This document shows, piece by piece, positions 8,606 through 16,686 of a DNA stretch of 64,000 bases (the first letter of the stretch is position 1; each line of letters begins with the position of its first letter). Source of the DNA: Duganella sp. Root1480D1 (GTDB taxonomy: Bacteria; Pseudomonadota; Gammaproteobacteria; Burkholderiales; Burkholderiaceae_D). A program made the translations under genes and the position numbers. Below the pieces are notes generated by a model that was given only the letters and a program-made list of their open reading frames with translations, was not told the origin of the DNA and did no database searches. The stretch spans positions 95,334 to 159,333 of the forward strand of contig NZ_LMFZ01000006.1 of assembly GCF_001427305.1 (NCBI RefSeq), read 5' to 3'.

Positions 8606-9259
8606 TTAGAAAGTGAACGCCGAAGGTTTCACCGCCAGGTCGAGCGGCTTGACATCGGTCTCAAACAGTTTGACGGTGTCGTAGCCGTGGTCGCCGGTGC
8701 GGGTAATGCGGTGCGCGGACATCACAGGCGAATCGCCGATGATGGCCACGATGCGGCCGCCTACCTTCACTTGCTGCAGCACTGCTTCCGGCAGTACCGG
8801 CAGCGAGCCGGAGAACACGATCACGTCGAACGGCGCGCCGTTGGACCAGCCCTGGGCGCCATTGCCCAGTTCCACGGTCACATTGGAAATGCCGTTCGCC
8901 GCCAGGTTCTTTTCCGCCAGCGCCTTCAGTTCAGGCGCGATTTCGACGGCGGTAACGTGGCGTGCACGGTGGGCCAGCAGCGCGGCCAGGTAGCCGGTGC
9001 CCGCGCCAACCAGCAGCACGTTTTCATGTTTCTTGATTTGCGCATCTTGTGCCATGCGCGCTTCCAGCTTCGGGGTCAGCATTTGCTCGCCACCCGCCAG
9101 CGGAATGAAAGTGTCGACAAAAGCCAGGTTCTTGTAGGCTTCTGGCACGAAATTCTCGCGTTTTACGACCAGCAAGAGATCGAGGATGTCCGTATCCAGC
9201 ACATCCCAAGGGCGGATTTGCTGTTCGATCATATTGAAACGGGCTTGTTCGATATTCAT
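8606..9259 (-). CDS. pcm: Protein-L-isoaspartate O-methyltransferase family protein
   Basis: 217 residues. The SAM-dependent methyltransferase core has motif I LLVGAGTGYLAALLA (about residues 80-95), followed by VTAVEIAPELKALAEKNL. The N-terminus MNIEQARFNMIEQQIRPWDV is typical of the betaproteobacterial Pcm group that precedes tolC. Canonical Pcm repairs isoaspartyl residues. Members of this subgroup are often annotated as Pcm without proof, so the exact substrate is uncertain. The start at 9259 skips a 12-residue upstream extension that looks non-coding. Confidence 0.85.
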   Translation of the reverse strand: MNIEQARFNMIEQQIRPWDVLDTDILDLLLVVKRENFVPEAYKNLAFVDTFIPLAGGEQMLTPKLEARMAQDAQIKKHENVLLVGAGTGYLAALLAHRARHVTAVEIAPELKALAEKNLAANGISNVTVELGNGAQGWSNGAPFDVIVFSGSLPVLPEAVLQQVKVGGRIVAIIGDSPVMSAHRITRTGDHGYDTVKLFETDVKPLDLAVKPSAFTF

Positions 9260-9402
9260 CTTTGTTGACTCGGTGAGGGATAAATAATCCGTCATTTTAT
9301 CGTTTGTCTGGTCAGGTGGGCATATTAACGATTAAGACAACGGATCGCGGGAAATTGCGACAGTCTGCAGTTTTGGGGGGGTGAACGACCAAAATCGGCA
9401 AT

Positions 9403-10053
9403 TTAAGCTGGTTTTTTCGGGGCCAGCCCCTGCTGCACCAGGCCAAGGAAGGTGTCCATGAAAGCGTCGGCGTCGACGCCCTCGTGAGTCTCGCAGGGGA
9501 AGAAGCTGTGCTTCCACATCATCAGGGTCAGCACCGGGGCGATCAGGACGTTGGTCATCATCACCGGGTCGAGCGGGCGGAATTCGCCGCGCTCCACGCC
9601 ACGCTCCAGGATGCGGGTCAGCAAGGCGCTGCCGCGCTCGATGACTTCTTCATTATAGAACTGGGCAAGTTCGGGGAAATTGCCGGATTCGGCCATCATC
9701 AGCTTGGTCAGGCCGGCGGCCTTGGTGGCGCCGACCTTGGTCCACCAGGTGCGCAGCATCTGGCGCAGCAGCTCGTCGCTGGGCATGCCCTGGGCGGCGG
9801 CGGCATCGCTTTCGGCCTGGCCGATGGTCTGCACAATGGTCTCGCGCACTACGGCCTTGAACAGTTCCTGCTTGTTTTCGAAATACAGGTAGAGCGTGCC
9901 CTTGGAGACGCCGGCGGCGCGCGCCACGTCTTCCAGGCGGGTGGCGGCAAATCCACGATCGACGAACAGTTCCAGCGCAGCCGCCAGCAATTCCTGCGGA
10001 CGCGCGTCCTTGCGTCGCTCCCAGCGGGGCTTGGTATCAGTCGGGGCTTGCAT
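9403..10053 (-). CDS. TetR/AcrR family transcriptional regulator
   Basis: 216 residues. The N-terminal helix-turn-helix (about residues 18-65) has ELLAAALELFVDRGFAATRLEDVARAAGVSKGTLYLYFENKQELF, a canonical TetR domain. The C-terminal ligand domain is of the efflux-regulator type. A palindrome (10073-10094) lies just upstream of its ATG and is the likely operator for autoregulation. The divergent side has no gene for more than 1 kb, so no regulated efflux pump is visible. The peptidase upstream is on the same strand and ends 25 bases beyond the palindrome. Confidence 0.9.
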   Translation of the reverse strand: MQAPTDTKPRWERRKDARPQELLAAALELFVDRGFAATRLEDVARAAGVSKGTLYLYFENKQELFKAVVRETIVQTIGQAESDAAAAQGMPSDELLRQMLRTWWTKVGATKAAGLTKLMMAESGNFPELAQFYNEEVIERGSALLTRILERGVERGEFRPLDPVMMTNVLIAPVLTLMMWKHSFFPCETHEGVDADAFMDTFLGLVQQGLAPKKPA

Positions 10054-10072
10054 ACTTAAAGTTGATTCCGGG

Positions 10073-10094
10073 TAACTTACTTATGAGTCAGTTA
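10073..10094. promoter_or_regulatory. Palindromic operator candidate upstream of the TetR gene
   Basis: TAACTTACT and AGTCAGTTA, separated by TATG, form an inverted repeat matching at eight of nine positions. It lies 20 bases upstream of the TetR start codon, where autorepression would be expected. Confidence 0.6.
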
Positions 10095-10118
10095 TATTAG
10101 TTCCCCGTCCTCTGGACG

Positions 10119-11117
10119 TCAAGTTCCAGGCCTTTTGGCCACCGCGTAGACCGCCTGCACCACCATCGCCATCCGCTGGTAATCGATCTTTTCGAACGTA
10201 TCGCCGGCCCGGTGATAGTTCGGATTGCGCATGAATGCCGTGTCGGTCACCATCAGCGCCGGATAACCCTGCGCCCAATAACTGCGGTGATCGGAAAAAT
10301 CGACGCCTTGCACAAAGCTGGGCGCGTTGAGCGAGTAGACCGGCAACTGCGACGCGCCCGACATAACGCCCTTCACTGAACGGCTAAGGCCAAAGTCGCC
10401 GAACTGCCCCACCAGTGCGATGAAATTGCCGCGATCAGGATAAGCAAGTTTCATCGCAGCCAGCGGGTAGGCCTGGCTGCCAGGACGATCGGTAAAGTAG
10501 CCGATCATCTCCAGTGACAGCATCATCTCCACGTCACGTCCCGCCGCTTTCAGTGCGCTCGCATGCCATACGCTGCCCATGTGAGGGGAGCGAAAGTGCG
10601 GAGGCTCTTCCAGGGTATATGCCACCAGTTCAACCGGGCGCGTTGGTCCGGCCCGTCCCAGCAGATGCGCCAATTCCAGCAAGCCCGCAATGCCGCTGGC
10701 ATTGTCGTCGGCTCCGCGTGTTGCACCGTGGCTGTCGTAATGGGCGCCAATCACGAGCAGGCGCCCGCTCTCGGGGCCGAAGCGCGCGACGACATTCTTG
10801 TAGTGCTCAGCTTCGACCACCACATCCTGCATCGATACCTGCGCACCAGCTTCCTTGAATTGCTCTGCGATGTACGCCGCCGTGCGTTCCAGTTTTGGGC
10901 GCTGCTCGAATGAGCGCGGATAAAAATCGATGGACAGCTTTTTCACGTGCGCTTCGAGCCTGGCGGGATCGACCGCTGGCGGCGTCGATGGCACTGCCGT
11001 CACCAAAGGCTGGCAGACCAACGCAGCCAACGCGAGCATCCCCGCACCGATAACAAGCAAAGCAGCAAGCAAGCGGCGATGCTTGCGCGTAGCAGACTGC
11101 GAAAAATCCATTCCCAT
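10119..11117 (-). CDS. M28-family zinc aminopeptidase, membrane-anchored
   Basis: About 332 residues. After a basic stretch (SATRKHRR), a hydrophobic segment (LLAALLVIGAGMLALAALVC) acts as signal anchor. The M28 domain follows, with the first zinc ligand in GAHYDSHG, the bridging Asp in GADDNASG, the catalytic Glu pair in TLEEPPHF, a ligand Glu/Asp region at LEMIGYF and the final His in NPNYHRAGDT. These are all residues expected for an active di-zinc exopeptidase. The start is uncertain: an ATG at 11138 gives seven more residues, and an ATG two codons downstream of 11117 has good spacing to AGGA. Confidence 0.88.
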   Translation of the reverse strand: MGMDFSQSATRKHRRLLAALLVIGAGMLALAALVCQPLVTAVPSTPPAVDPARLEAHVKKLSIDFYPRSFEQRPKLERTAAYIAEQFKEAGAQVSMQDVVVEAEHYKNVVARFGPESGRLLVIGAHYDSHGATRGADDNASGIAGLLELAHLLGRAGPTRPVELVAYTLEEPPHFRSPHMGSVWHASALKAAGRDVEMMLSLEMIGYFTDRPGSQAYPLAAMKLAYPDRGNFIALVGQFGDFGLSRSVKGVMSGASQLPVYSLNAPSFVQGVDFSDHRSYWAQGYPALMVTDTAFMRNPNYHRAGDTFEKIDYQRMAMVVQAVYAVAKRPGT

Positions 11118-11222
11118 ATTCCTGTCATCAAATTTCATAAGAGGATTCTGAACGCAATAGGAGAATTCGCACAACCTTTTCGCTTGCAACCATTCCACGT
11201 ACAAGTACTAGCCCGGGTGGGC

Positions 11223-11254
11223 TATGGTGGTTGCGATCCTGTTTTGTCACCATA
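11223..11254. promoter_or_regulatory. Inverted repeat in the divergent peptidase / 11.3-kb operon region
   Basis: TATGGTG and CACCATA are separated by 18 bases, with partly matching GGG/CCC flanks. The repeat lies about 75-100 bases before the first gene of the 11.3-16.6 kb operon. It could be an operator. No clear -35/-10 pair or B12 box was found in 11118-11325. Confidence 0.35.
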
Positions 11255-11325
11255 CCCTCGAATTCAAAAAAACGATGTCGCGACCAGTTCGCGGCCGGTG
11301 ACTACAAACCAAACAGGATCAACAC

Positions 11326-12192
11326 ATGAAACTCCAACATACCGCCATCGCACTCGCCTTGCTCGCAGCATCCCTGCAGGTACATGCACATGAAGACGAC
11401 GAAGCTCCAGTCAAATACAAGCCAGGCATGCGCTACGGCGACAGCGCTTCGATGGGCAACGGCCGCTTCACTGCCTACACCAAGATCAGCCCTAAAGGTA
11501 AGCCGGAAGCAATCGGCGTCGAATTCCACGAATCGACCCTGCAGAACCTGCCGCACCATCCGCTCAACGACGGCAAGACCTGCCTGGACCTGAACAACGA
11601 CGACAAGATCGACGACCATGACGAATGCGTGGGCGGCCACTCGCGCACCCTGTACTTCGACCCGAATCCAAGCCAGCTCAAAAGCATTACCATCAACTGG
11701 GAAGCACACGGCCACGTGCCGGACCAGGTGTATGACCGTCCGCACTTCGACTTCCACTTCTACACCATCGCCGACACCGAACGCCTGGCCATCATCACCG
11801 GCACCTGCCCTGGCCTGGTCAACTGCGCCATCGCGGACAAGGCCAAGGTTCCGGTAGCAGCGCAGTACGTGCATCCGGACATGTTCAACACCAACCTGGT
11901 GTACGCGCACATGGGCAACCACTACGCCGATGCCACCGCACCTGAATTCAACGGCGGCACGTTCACCAACACCTTCATCCTCGGCACCTTCGACGGCCGC
12001 ATCACGTTCTACGAGCCGATGATGAGCAAGGACTACCTCGACTCCAAGCCAAACGATTGCGAACCGGTCAAGCAGCCGGCCGCCGTGCAAACCGATGGCT
12101 GGTATCCGACCCAGTATTGCACCCGCTACAACGAGAACAACAAGACCTACCGCGTCTCGTTCGAAGCATTCACTTACCGCAAAGCCAGCTGA
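11326..12192 (+). CDS. Secreted TTHB210/DUF5602-like protein with EF-hand-like loop
   Basis: 288 residues. A signal peptide MKLQHTAIALALLAASLQVHA is followed by a mature N-terminus rich in His/Asp/Glu. The segment MGNGRFTAYTKISPKGKPEAIGVEFHESTLQNLP resembles the TTHB210/DUF5602 pattern (GNG...Y...P.G.P..IGVEF....L..LP). A loop DLNNDDKIDDHDE has the spacing of an EF-hand or dockerin calcium loop. A His/aromatic motif RPHFDFHFYTI and four C-terminal half cysteines suggest a folded, metal-binding exported protein. It is the first gene of the operon, 36 bases before the FAD oxidoreductase. Function is unknown; the family match is by eye. Confidence 0.7.
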   Translation: MKLQHTAIALALLAASLQVHAHEDDEAPVKYKPGMRYGDSASMGNGRFTAYTKISPKGKPEAIGVEFHESTLQNLPHHPLNDGKTCLDLNNDDKIDDHDECVGGHSRTLYFDPNPSQLKSITINWEAHGHVPDQVYDRPHFDFHFYTIADTERLAIITGTCPGLVNCAIADKAKVPVAAQYVHPDMFNTNLVYAHMGNHYADATAPEFNGGTFTNTFILGTFDGRITFYEPMMSKDYLDSKPNDCEPVKQPAAVQTDGWYPTQYCTRYNENNKTYRVSFEAFTYRKAS

Positions 12193-12228
12193 ATCATGCT
12201 CGCTATTTTCACTTATTGAGGAATCACC

Positions 12229-13542
12229 ATGGAACAGTTTGACGTCATCGTCGTGGGCGGCAGCGTGTCCGGCGCGCCCACCGCCACCTGGCTGGCACGC
12301 AAGGGCCATAAAGTACTGATGGTCGAGCGCGACACCTTCCCGCGCGACACCAACTCCACCCACTTCATCTGGCCGCGCGGCATGTCCTACCTGAACCGCC
12401 TGGGCGTGGCCGGCAAGGTGCTGGAGCAGACTCCAAGCTTCAAGCAACTGGAAGTCTCCATCGAAGGCATCAGCCTGCACGGTGGCGTACCGGTGCAGGC
12501 GGTCAAGGACCGTTTCATCAAGCTGCATGGCGACGATCACGGCGTGGTCGACTACTACTCCGGCCCGCGCCGCTTCTACCTGGACAAGGTGCTGATGGAT
12601 GAAGCGCGTGCTTCCGGCGTCGACGTGCGCGAAGCCACCACCGTGCAATCGCTGATCATCGAAGAAGGCCGGGTGGTCGGTGTGCGCGGCAGCGGCCCGG
12701 ATGGCGTGCTGCTGGCGGCACGTGCCCGCGTGGTGGTCGGCGCCGATGGCCGCATGTCGCAATTCGCCGGCATGGTCGGCGCCGAGAAAACCGTGGTGCG
12801 CGAGAAGTCGACCTTCGCCTACTACGGCTACTTCAGCGGCATCGACAAGCCGGAACTGTGCATCCACAAGCGCGGCCGCTTCGGCACCGCCATCTTCCCG
12901 ACCATGGAAGACCGCCACCTGGTGCTGGTGTACGGTCCGACCGCCTGGTGGAGCGACTTCAGCAAGGATCCGGAAGCGAACTTCCATAAGACCTATGGCT
13001 ACGTGGCGCCGGAAGTGGCCGCCATCGTCGCCAAAGGCAAGCGCGTGGAAGAATTCAAGGCCATGGGCCGCATGGTGGCCTATCACCGCCAGACCTACGG
13101 CAACGGCTGGGTGCTGGTGGGCGACGCCTGCAGCTTCAAGGACCAGTGGACCGCGATGGGCATCACCCACTCGCTGCGCGACGCCGAGCTGGTATCGGGT
13201 TTCCTGGACCGCGTGCTGAAGAACGAAGCTTCGTTCGAACAGGCGATGGCCGAATACCACGAAATGCGCCTGGCCGACTACGAAGACTACTGGAGCTTCG
13301 TGTGCGACGGCGCCGAGTGCAACCCGTACACCCGCGAGCACCTGGAATTCTTCCATGCGATCCAGGGCGACCAGTCCAAGGTCGACCACTTCATGGGCCA
13401 GGTCGGCGACACCATCCCGTTCTCGACTGCGATCGCGCTCGATGGCGAAGCCCGCCCGGTTCCGGACTACATCAAGAACTACGACCCTGAGGCGCTGAAC
13501 TATTTCGCCAACCTCTACGAAGAAGTGAAAGCCGCAGCCTGA
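12229..13542 (+). CDS. FAD-dependent oxidoreductase/monooxygenase (PHBH fold)
   Basis: 437 residues. The N-terminal dinucleotide motif DVIVVGGSVSGAPTATWLARKG, ending in the acidic residue of VERD, binds FAD. ARVVVGADGRMSQFA matches the DG motif, and WVLVGDACSFKDQWTAMGITHSLRDAELV is the GD motif of group A flavoprotein monooxygenases and geranylgeranyl-reductase-like enzymes. The substrate is unknown. The gene has a GAGGAA Shine-Dalgarno and is followed after 73 bases by the GHMP kinase. Its position with a kinase, a PLP decarboxylase-like enzyme and a flavin/iron-sulfur reductase suggests a tailoring step in a small-molecule pathway. Confidence 0.85.
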   Translation: MEQFDVIVVGGSVSGAPTATWLARKGHKVLMVERDTFPRDTNSTHFIWPRGMSYLNRLGVAGKVLEQTPSFKQLEVSIEGISLHGGVPVQAVKDRFIKLHGDDHGVVDYYSGPRRFYLDKVLMDEARASGVDVREATTVQSLIIEEGRVVGVRGSGPDGVLLAARARVVVGADGRMSQFAGMVGAEKTVVREKSTFAYYGYFSGIDKPELCIHKRGRFGTAIFPTMEDRHLVLVYGPTAWWSDFSKDPEANFHKTYGYVAPEVAAIVAKGKRVEEFKAMGRMVAYHRQTYGNGWVLVGDACSFKDQWTAMGITHSLRDAELVSGFLDRVLKNEASFEQAMAEYHEMRLADYEDYWSFVCDGAECNPYTREHLEFFHAIQGDQSKVDHFMGQVGDTIPFSTAIALDGEARPVPDYIKNYDPEALNYFANLYEEVKAAA

Positions 13543-13562
13543 GTCGTTAATTCCCTCCTGTC

Positions 13563-13583
13563 GCGCCGGCCCCGCGCCGGCGC
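13563..13583 (+). other. Intercistronic hairpin between the FAD oxidoreductase and kinase genes
   Basis: A perfect 8-bp stem, GCGCCGGC and GCCGGCGC, with the loop CCCGC and no T-run, lies 20 bases after the oxidoreductase stop and 30 before the kinase start. It could be an mRNA processing or stability element that sets different expression of the two halves of the operon. Confidence 0.5.
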
Positions 13584-13615
13584 ACATCTGTTGTTCCCAC
13601 CCAAAGGAAACCATC

Positions 13616-14518
13616 ATGCAAGCGACATCCATTGGCGTTGACGCAGCATCCGCATTGCGTCTCAAAGCGCCCGGCACCTGCGGTGAATTGATGCAAGGCG
13701 CCATCGACGAACAGGACTTCCTGGTCAACTGCCCGGTCAACCTGTTCTCCTATGCCACCGTCGAAGAACACGACGACGGCCTGCACCTGTCGGACCTGAA
13801 CCGCTTCACCAAGATCCGCGACACCATTTCGCTGGCCGCGCACGAATACGCTTTCCGCCTTGGCCACAAGATCGCCATCTACAGCGACATCCCGCGCGGC
13901 AAAGGCATGGCGTCCAGTTCGGCCGACATCACGGCCGCGCTGGAAGCGGTGTTCCGCAGCGCCGAAGTACGCCTGGACGCGCAACTGTTCGCGCGCCTGG
14001 TGACCGAAATCGAACCGTCCGACTGCGTGCACTTCCCCGGCATCGCGGAAGTCAACCACCTGACCGGCCGCCTGATCGACTCGATGCCGGCGCCAGCCGA
14101 CCTCAATGTGCTGGTCGTGGACTGCGGCGGCGAGATCGACACCATCGGCTTCGACCGCAAGAAGGCGCGCGCCATCTACCGCCAGAACCAGCCTTACCTG
14201 AAAGACGCGCTGGCCAAGCTGAAACGCGGCCTGCGCCATGCCGATCCGCTGGCCGTGGCGGAAGCGGCAACTGCCAGCGCGACGCTGAGCCAGCAAATCC
14301 ACCTCAAGCCACAGTTCGACGAAATGCTGGCCACCAGCCGCGAGCTGGGTGCGCTGGGCGTCAACTGCGCCCACAGCGGCACCGTGCTGGGCGTGATGTA
14401 CCGCGCCAGCGATCGCCTGGGCGACACCCTCAAACAAGACATCGTGCGTCGTTTCGGCAAGAGCGTCGAAATCGTCGGCGACTTCAAGATTATCAGCGGA
14501 GGATGCTATGACTGCTAA
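13616..14518 (+). CDS. GHMP-family kinase, PduX-type (L-threonine kinase-like)
   Basis: 300 residues. It starts with LKAPGTCGELMQGAIDEQDFLVNCPVN, the PduX hallmark. The ATP loop PRGKGMASSSADI (about residues 94-106) is the GHMP motif P-x-G-x-G-x-A-S-S. A C-terminal GALGVNCAHSGTVLGVMY is GHMP motif 3. PduX phosphorylates L-threonine to O-phosphothreonine for the cobalamin aminopropanol arm. Here the gene overlaps the PLP enzyme by 11 bases, giving the same kinase/decarboxylase pair, but no other corrin gene is in this operon. The true hydroxyl substrate is therefore open. Confidence 0.85.
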   Translation: MQATSIGVDAASALRLKAPGTCGELMQGAIDEQDFLVNCPVNLFSYATVEEHDDGLHLSDLNRFTKIRDTISLAAHEYAFRLGHKIAIYSDIPRGKGMASSSADITAALEAVFRSAEVRLDAQLFARLVTEIEPSDCVHFPGIAEVNHLTGRLIDSMPAPADLNVLVVDCGGEIDTIGFDRKKARAIYRQNQPYLKDALAKLKRGLRHADPLAVAEAATASATLSQQIHLKPQFDEMLATSRELGALGVNCAHSGTVLGVMYRASDRLGDTLKQDIVRRFGKSVEIVGDFKIISGGCYDC

Positions 14519-15626
14519 CAACCTGGATATTTTCCAGACCCGTTTCCACAACCCGTCCATTTTCGCGATCCGTTCGCGCACCAAGTACCAGGGCAAGCTG
14601 ACCGACTTCTGCGTGCCGGCCAATTCGTATTTCCCGCCACCGCAGATGCTGGACCTGATCGCGCAGAACATGGGCGATATCCTCAAGTACTACCCGGACT
14701 ATTCGCCGGTGTACCAGGAAGCGATTGCCGGCCTGGTCGGCACCCCGGCCGAGAACATCGTGGTGGCAAACGGCATCACGGAAATCATCACGATCCTGTG
14801 TCGCGACAGCGGCGGTCCGATCCTGACCTCGGTGCCTACCTTTGGCCGCTGGACCGACTTGCCGCCTGAATTCAACATCCCGGTCCACTTCGTGCACCGC
14901 GACCGCGCCCGCGACTTCGTGATCGGCGCCGACGACGTGATCGCCCGCGCGCGCGAAACCGGCGCCAAGACTGTCGTCATCTGCAATCCGAACAACCCGA
15001 CCGGCGCATGGTTCAGCAGCGACGATATCCGCAAGATGGCATGCGAGCTGTCCGACATCGACGCCCTGATCATCGACGAATCGTTCATCGAATTCTCCGG
15101 CCTGGAAAGCGCGGAAGCGCTGGCGATGGAGTCGCCCAACGTGATCGTGGTGAAGAGCATGGGCAAGTCGCTCGGCTGGCACGGCATTCGCCTGGGCTAC
15201 GCGGTGGCCAATACGCGCGCTGCCGCCGCCCTGCGCGCCAAAGTCCCGTACTGGAACGTGAACGGCCTGGCCGGCTTCGTGCTGAAGAACATCGGCCAGT
15301 TCAAGGACATCTATGCGCAGAGCTTCGTCAAGGTCGCCGAAGACCGTGAATACATGTACCGCCAATTGCAAACGGTGCCGGGCCTGAAGACTTATCCATC
15401 CAAGGGCAACTTCCTGTTCAGCGAACTGCCGGAAGGCGTGTCGGGCAAGCAGGTGCGCGATATCCTGCTCGATCAGTATGGCCTGGTGATCCGCGAATGC
15501 AGCAACAAGGCCGGATCGACCGAGCAATACCTGCGCAGCGTGGTGCGCGTGCGGGCAGACGCCGACAAGCTGGTGGCCGCGCTGACCGAAGTGCTGGCGG
15601 CCTACGCGCCGGCCGAGGCGGCGTGA
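14508..15626 (+). CDS. PLP-dependent aminotransferase-fold enzyme (CobD-like threonine-phosphate decarboxylase / HisC-like)
   Basis: 372 residues of aminotransferase class I/II fold. CNPNNPTGAWFS binds cofactor and substrate, IIDESFIEF holds the PLP-N1 Asp, and KSMGKSLGWHGIRLGY carries the predicted Schiff-base Lys in SMGKS. RVRADADK near the end suits the carboxylate- or phosphate-binding region. In cobalamin synthesis CobD decarboxylates threonine phosphate made by a PduX-type kinase. The 11-base overlap with that kinase, and a GGAGG Shine-Dalgarno inside it, support a coupled two-step reaction. A plain aminotransferase activity is the main alternative. Confidence 0.82.
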   Translation: MTANNLDIFQTRFHNPSIFAIRSRTKYQGKLTDFCVPANSYFPPPQMLDLIAQNMGDILKYYPDYSPVYQEAIAGLVGTPAENIVVANGITEIITILCRDSGGPILTSVPTFGRWTDLPPEFNIPVHFVHRDRARDFVIGADDVIARARETGAKTVVICNPNNPTGAWFSSDDIRKMACELSDIDALIIDESFIEFSGLESAEALAMESPNVIVVKSMGKSLGWHGIRLGYAVANTRAAAALRAKVPYWNVNGLAGFVLKNIGQFKDIYAQSFVKVAEDREYMYRQLQTVPGLKTYPSKGNFLFSELPEGVSGKQVRDILLDQYGLVIRECSNKAGSTEQYLRSVVRVRADADKLVAALTEVLAAYAPAEAA

Positions 15627-16600
15627 TGGAAGCGGCTCCGATGGCGCCGCAGCTGCTGGTCAGGGTAGCGCAGCGGCGCGAAGAAGCGCTTGGCATCGCC
15701 AGCTTCGAGCTGCGCGCGCTGGACGGCGGCGAGCTGCCGCCCTTCACCGCCGGTGCCCACATCGACGTGCAGGCGCCGAATGGCATCGTGCGCCAATACT
15801 CGATCTGCAGTTCGCCGCTGGAACGCGGGCGCTACCTGCTCGGCATCCTGGACGATCCCGCGTCGCGCGGCGGTTCCCGTGCCATGCATGAGGAAATCGT
15901 CACGGACGACGTGCTGTGCATCAGCGCCCCGCGCAACCATTTCGCCCTGGTCCCCGCCCGGCGCACCTTGCTGCTGGGCGGCGGCATCGGCATCACGCCG
16001 ATGCTGGCGATGGCGGCGGAACTGGCGGCGCAAGGCCGTGACTTCGAACTGCACTACTGCGCCCGCTCGCGCGAGCGGGCCGCCTTCCTTGATCTGATCG
16101 CGCAGTCGCCGTGGGCCGGTCGCGCCATGCTGCACCTCGACGATGAGGGACCATACCAGCTGTTCAACGCCGATGCGCTGCTGGCGGTGCCGGACACTGG
16201 TACCCATGTCTACGTCTGCGGCCCGGCAGGCTTCATCGCCCACGTGCGCGAGCGCGCGGCGGCGCACGGCTGGCCGGCGGCACAGGTTCACGTCGAACAC
16301 TTCGCCGCGCCGGTGCAAGAGCTGCCCGAACCGGGCGCTTTCGACGTGCGCATCGCCAGTACCGGCAAGGTAATCCGGGTCGGCGCCAACAAGACGGTGG
16401 CCGGCGTGTTGAGCGAACATGGCATCGCCATTCCGCTGTCCTGCAACGAGGGCCTGTGCGGCACCTGCATTACGGGCGTGCTGGCCGGTACGCCCGAACA
16501 TCGCGACTGTTACTTCACCGAAGAAGAAAAGGCGCGCAATAACCAGTTCATGCCTTGCTGCTCACGTTCACTGGATCACACCCTGGTTCTCGACCTGTAA
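15626..16600 (+). CDS. VanB-type oxidoreductase: flavin/NAD(P) reductase with C-terminal [2Fe-2S] ferredoxin
   Basis: 324 residues in three domains: a flavin-binding barrel (about 1-105, with RQYSICSSP), a nicotinamide-nucleotide domain (about 105-230, with LLLGGGIGITPMLAM and YVCGPAGF) and a plant-type ferredoxin (about 235-324). The ferredoxin carries CNEGLCGTC and a fourth Cys in FMPCCSRS. Phthalate/vanillate reductases of this class feed electrons to Rieske oxygenases, but no Rieske oxygenase gene is in the window. The ATG shares its A with the preceding TGA (TGATG), so translation is coupled to the PLP enzyme. It is the last gene of the operon, followed by two terminators. Confidence 0.9.
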   Translation: MEAAPMAPQLLVRVAQRREEALGIASFELRALDGGELPPFTAGAHIDVQAPNGIVRQYSICSSPLERGRYLLGILDDPASRGGSRAMHEEIVTDDVLCISAPRNHFALVPARRTLLLGGGIGITPMLAMAAELAAQGRDFELHYCARSRERAAFLDLIAQSPWAGRAMLHLDDEGPYQLFNADALLAVPDTGTHVYVCGPAGFIAHVRERAAAHGWPAAQVHVEHFAAPVQELPEPGAFDVRIASTGKVIRVGANKTVAGVLSEHGIAIPLSCNEGLCGTCITGVLAGTPEHRDCYFTEEEKARNNQFMPCCSRSLDHTLVLDL

Positions 16601-16605
16601 AAAAA

Positions 16606-16621
16606 GGCGCCCGCGGGCGCC
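16606..16621 (+). terminator. Perfect palindrome after the 11.3-16.6 kb operon
   Basis: GGCGCCCGCGGGCGCC follows the VanB-type stop by five bases and is preceded by an A-run. It can form a very strong stem, and in the minus direction it is followed by a T-run. It is likely a transcription end. Confidence 0.6.
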
Positions 16622-16658
16622 TAAGTACTGGGAGACCTTTCCCCGGTAATGACATCGA

Positions 16659-16680
16659 AAGGCCCGCGCGAGCGGGCCTT
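16659..16680. terminator. Hairpin between the VanB-type and SDR genes
   Basis: A 9-bp stem, AAGGCCCGC and GCGGGCCTT, with a GCGA tetraloop lies between convergent genes, six bases from the SDR stop. It ends in TT only. It is a probable bidirectional terminator working with the palindrome at 16606. Confidence 0.7.
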
Positions 16681-16686
16681 GATGCA

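Noticed and set aside
11302..13740. An 812-codon minus-strand frame opposite the TTHB210-like and FAD oxidoreductase genes
   Set aside because: No domain, and its composition is that of an antisense frame. The plus-strand genes have a signal peptide and FAD motifs.
13616..15626. The kinase/PLP pair as part of a cobalamin biosynthesis operon
   Set aside because: Not accepted as the main reading, since no other corrin gene and no B12 box is linked to it, although the only riboswitch in the window is 8 kb away on the other strand. It remains the principal alternative.
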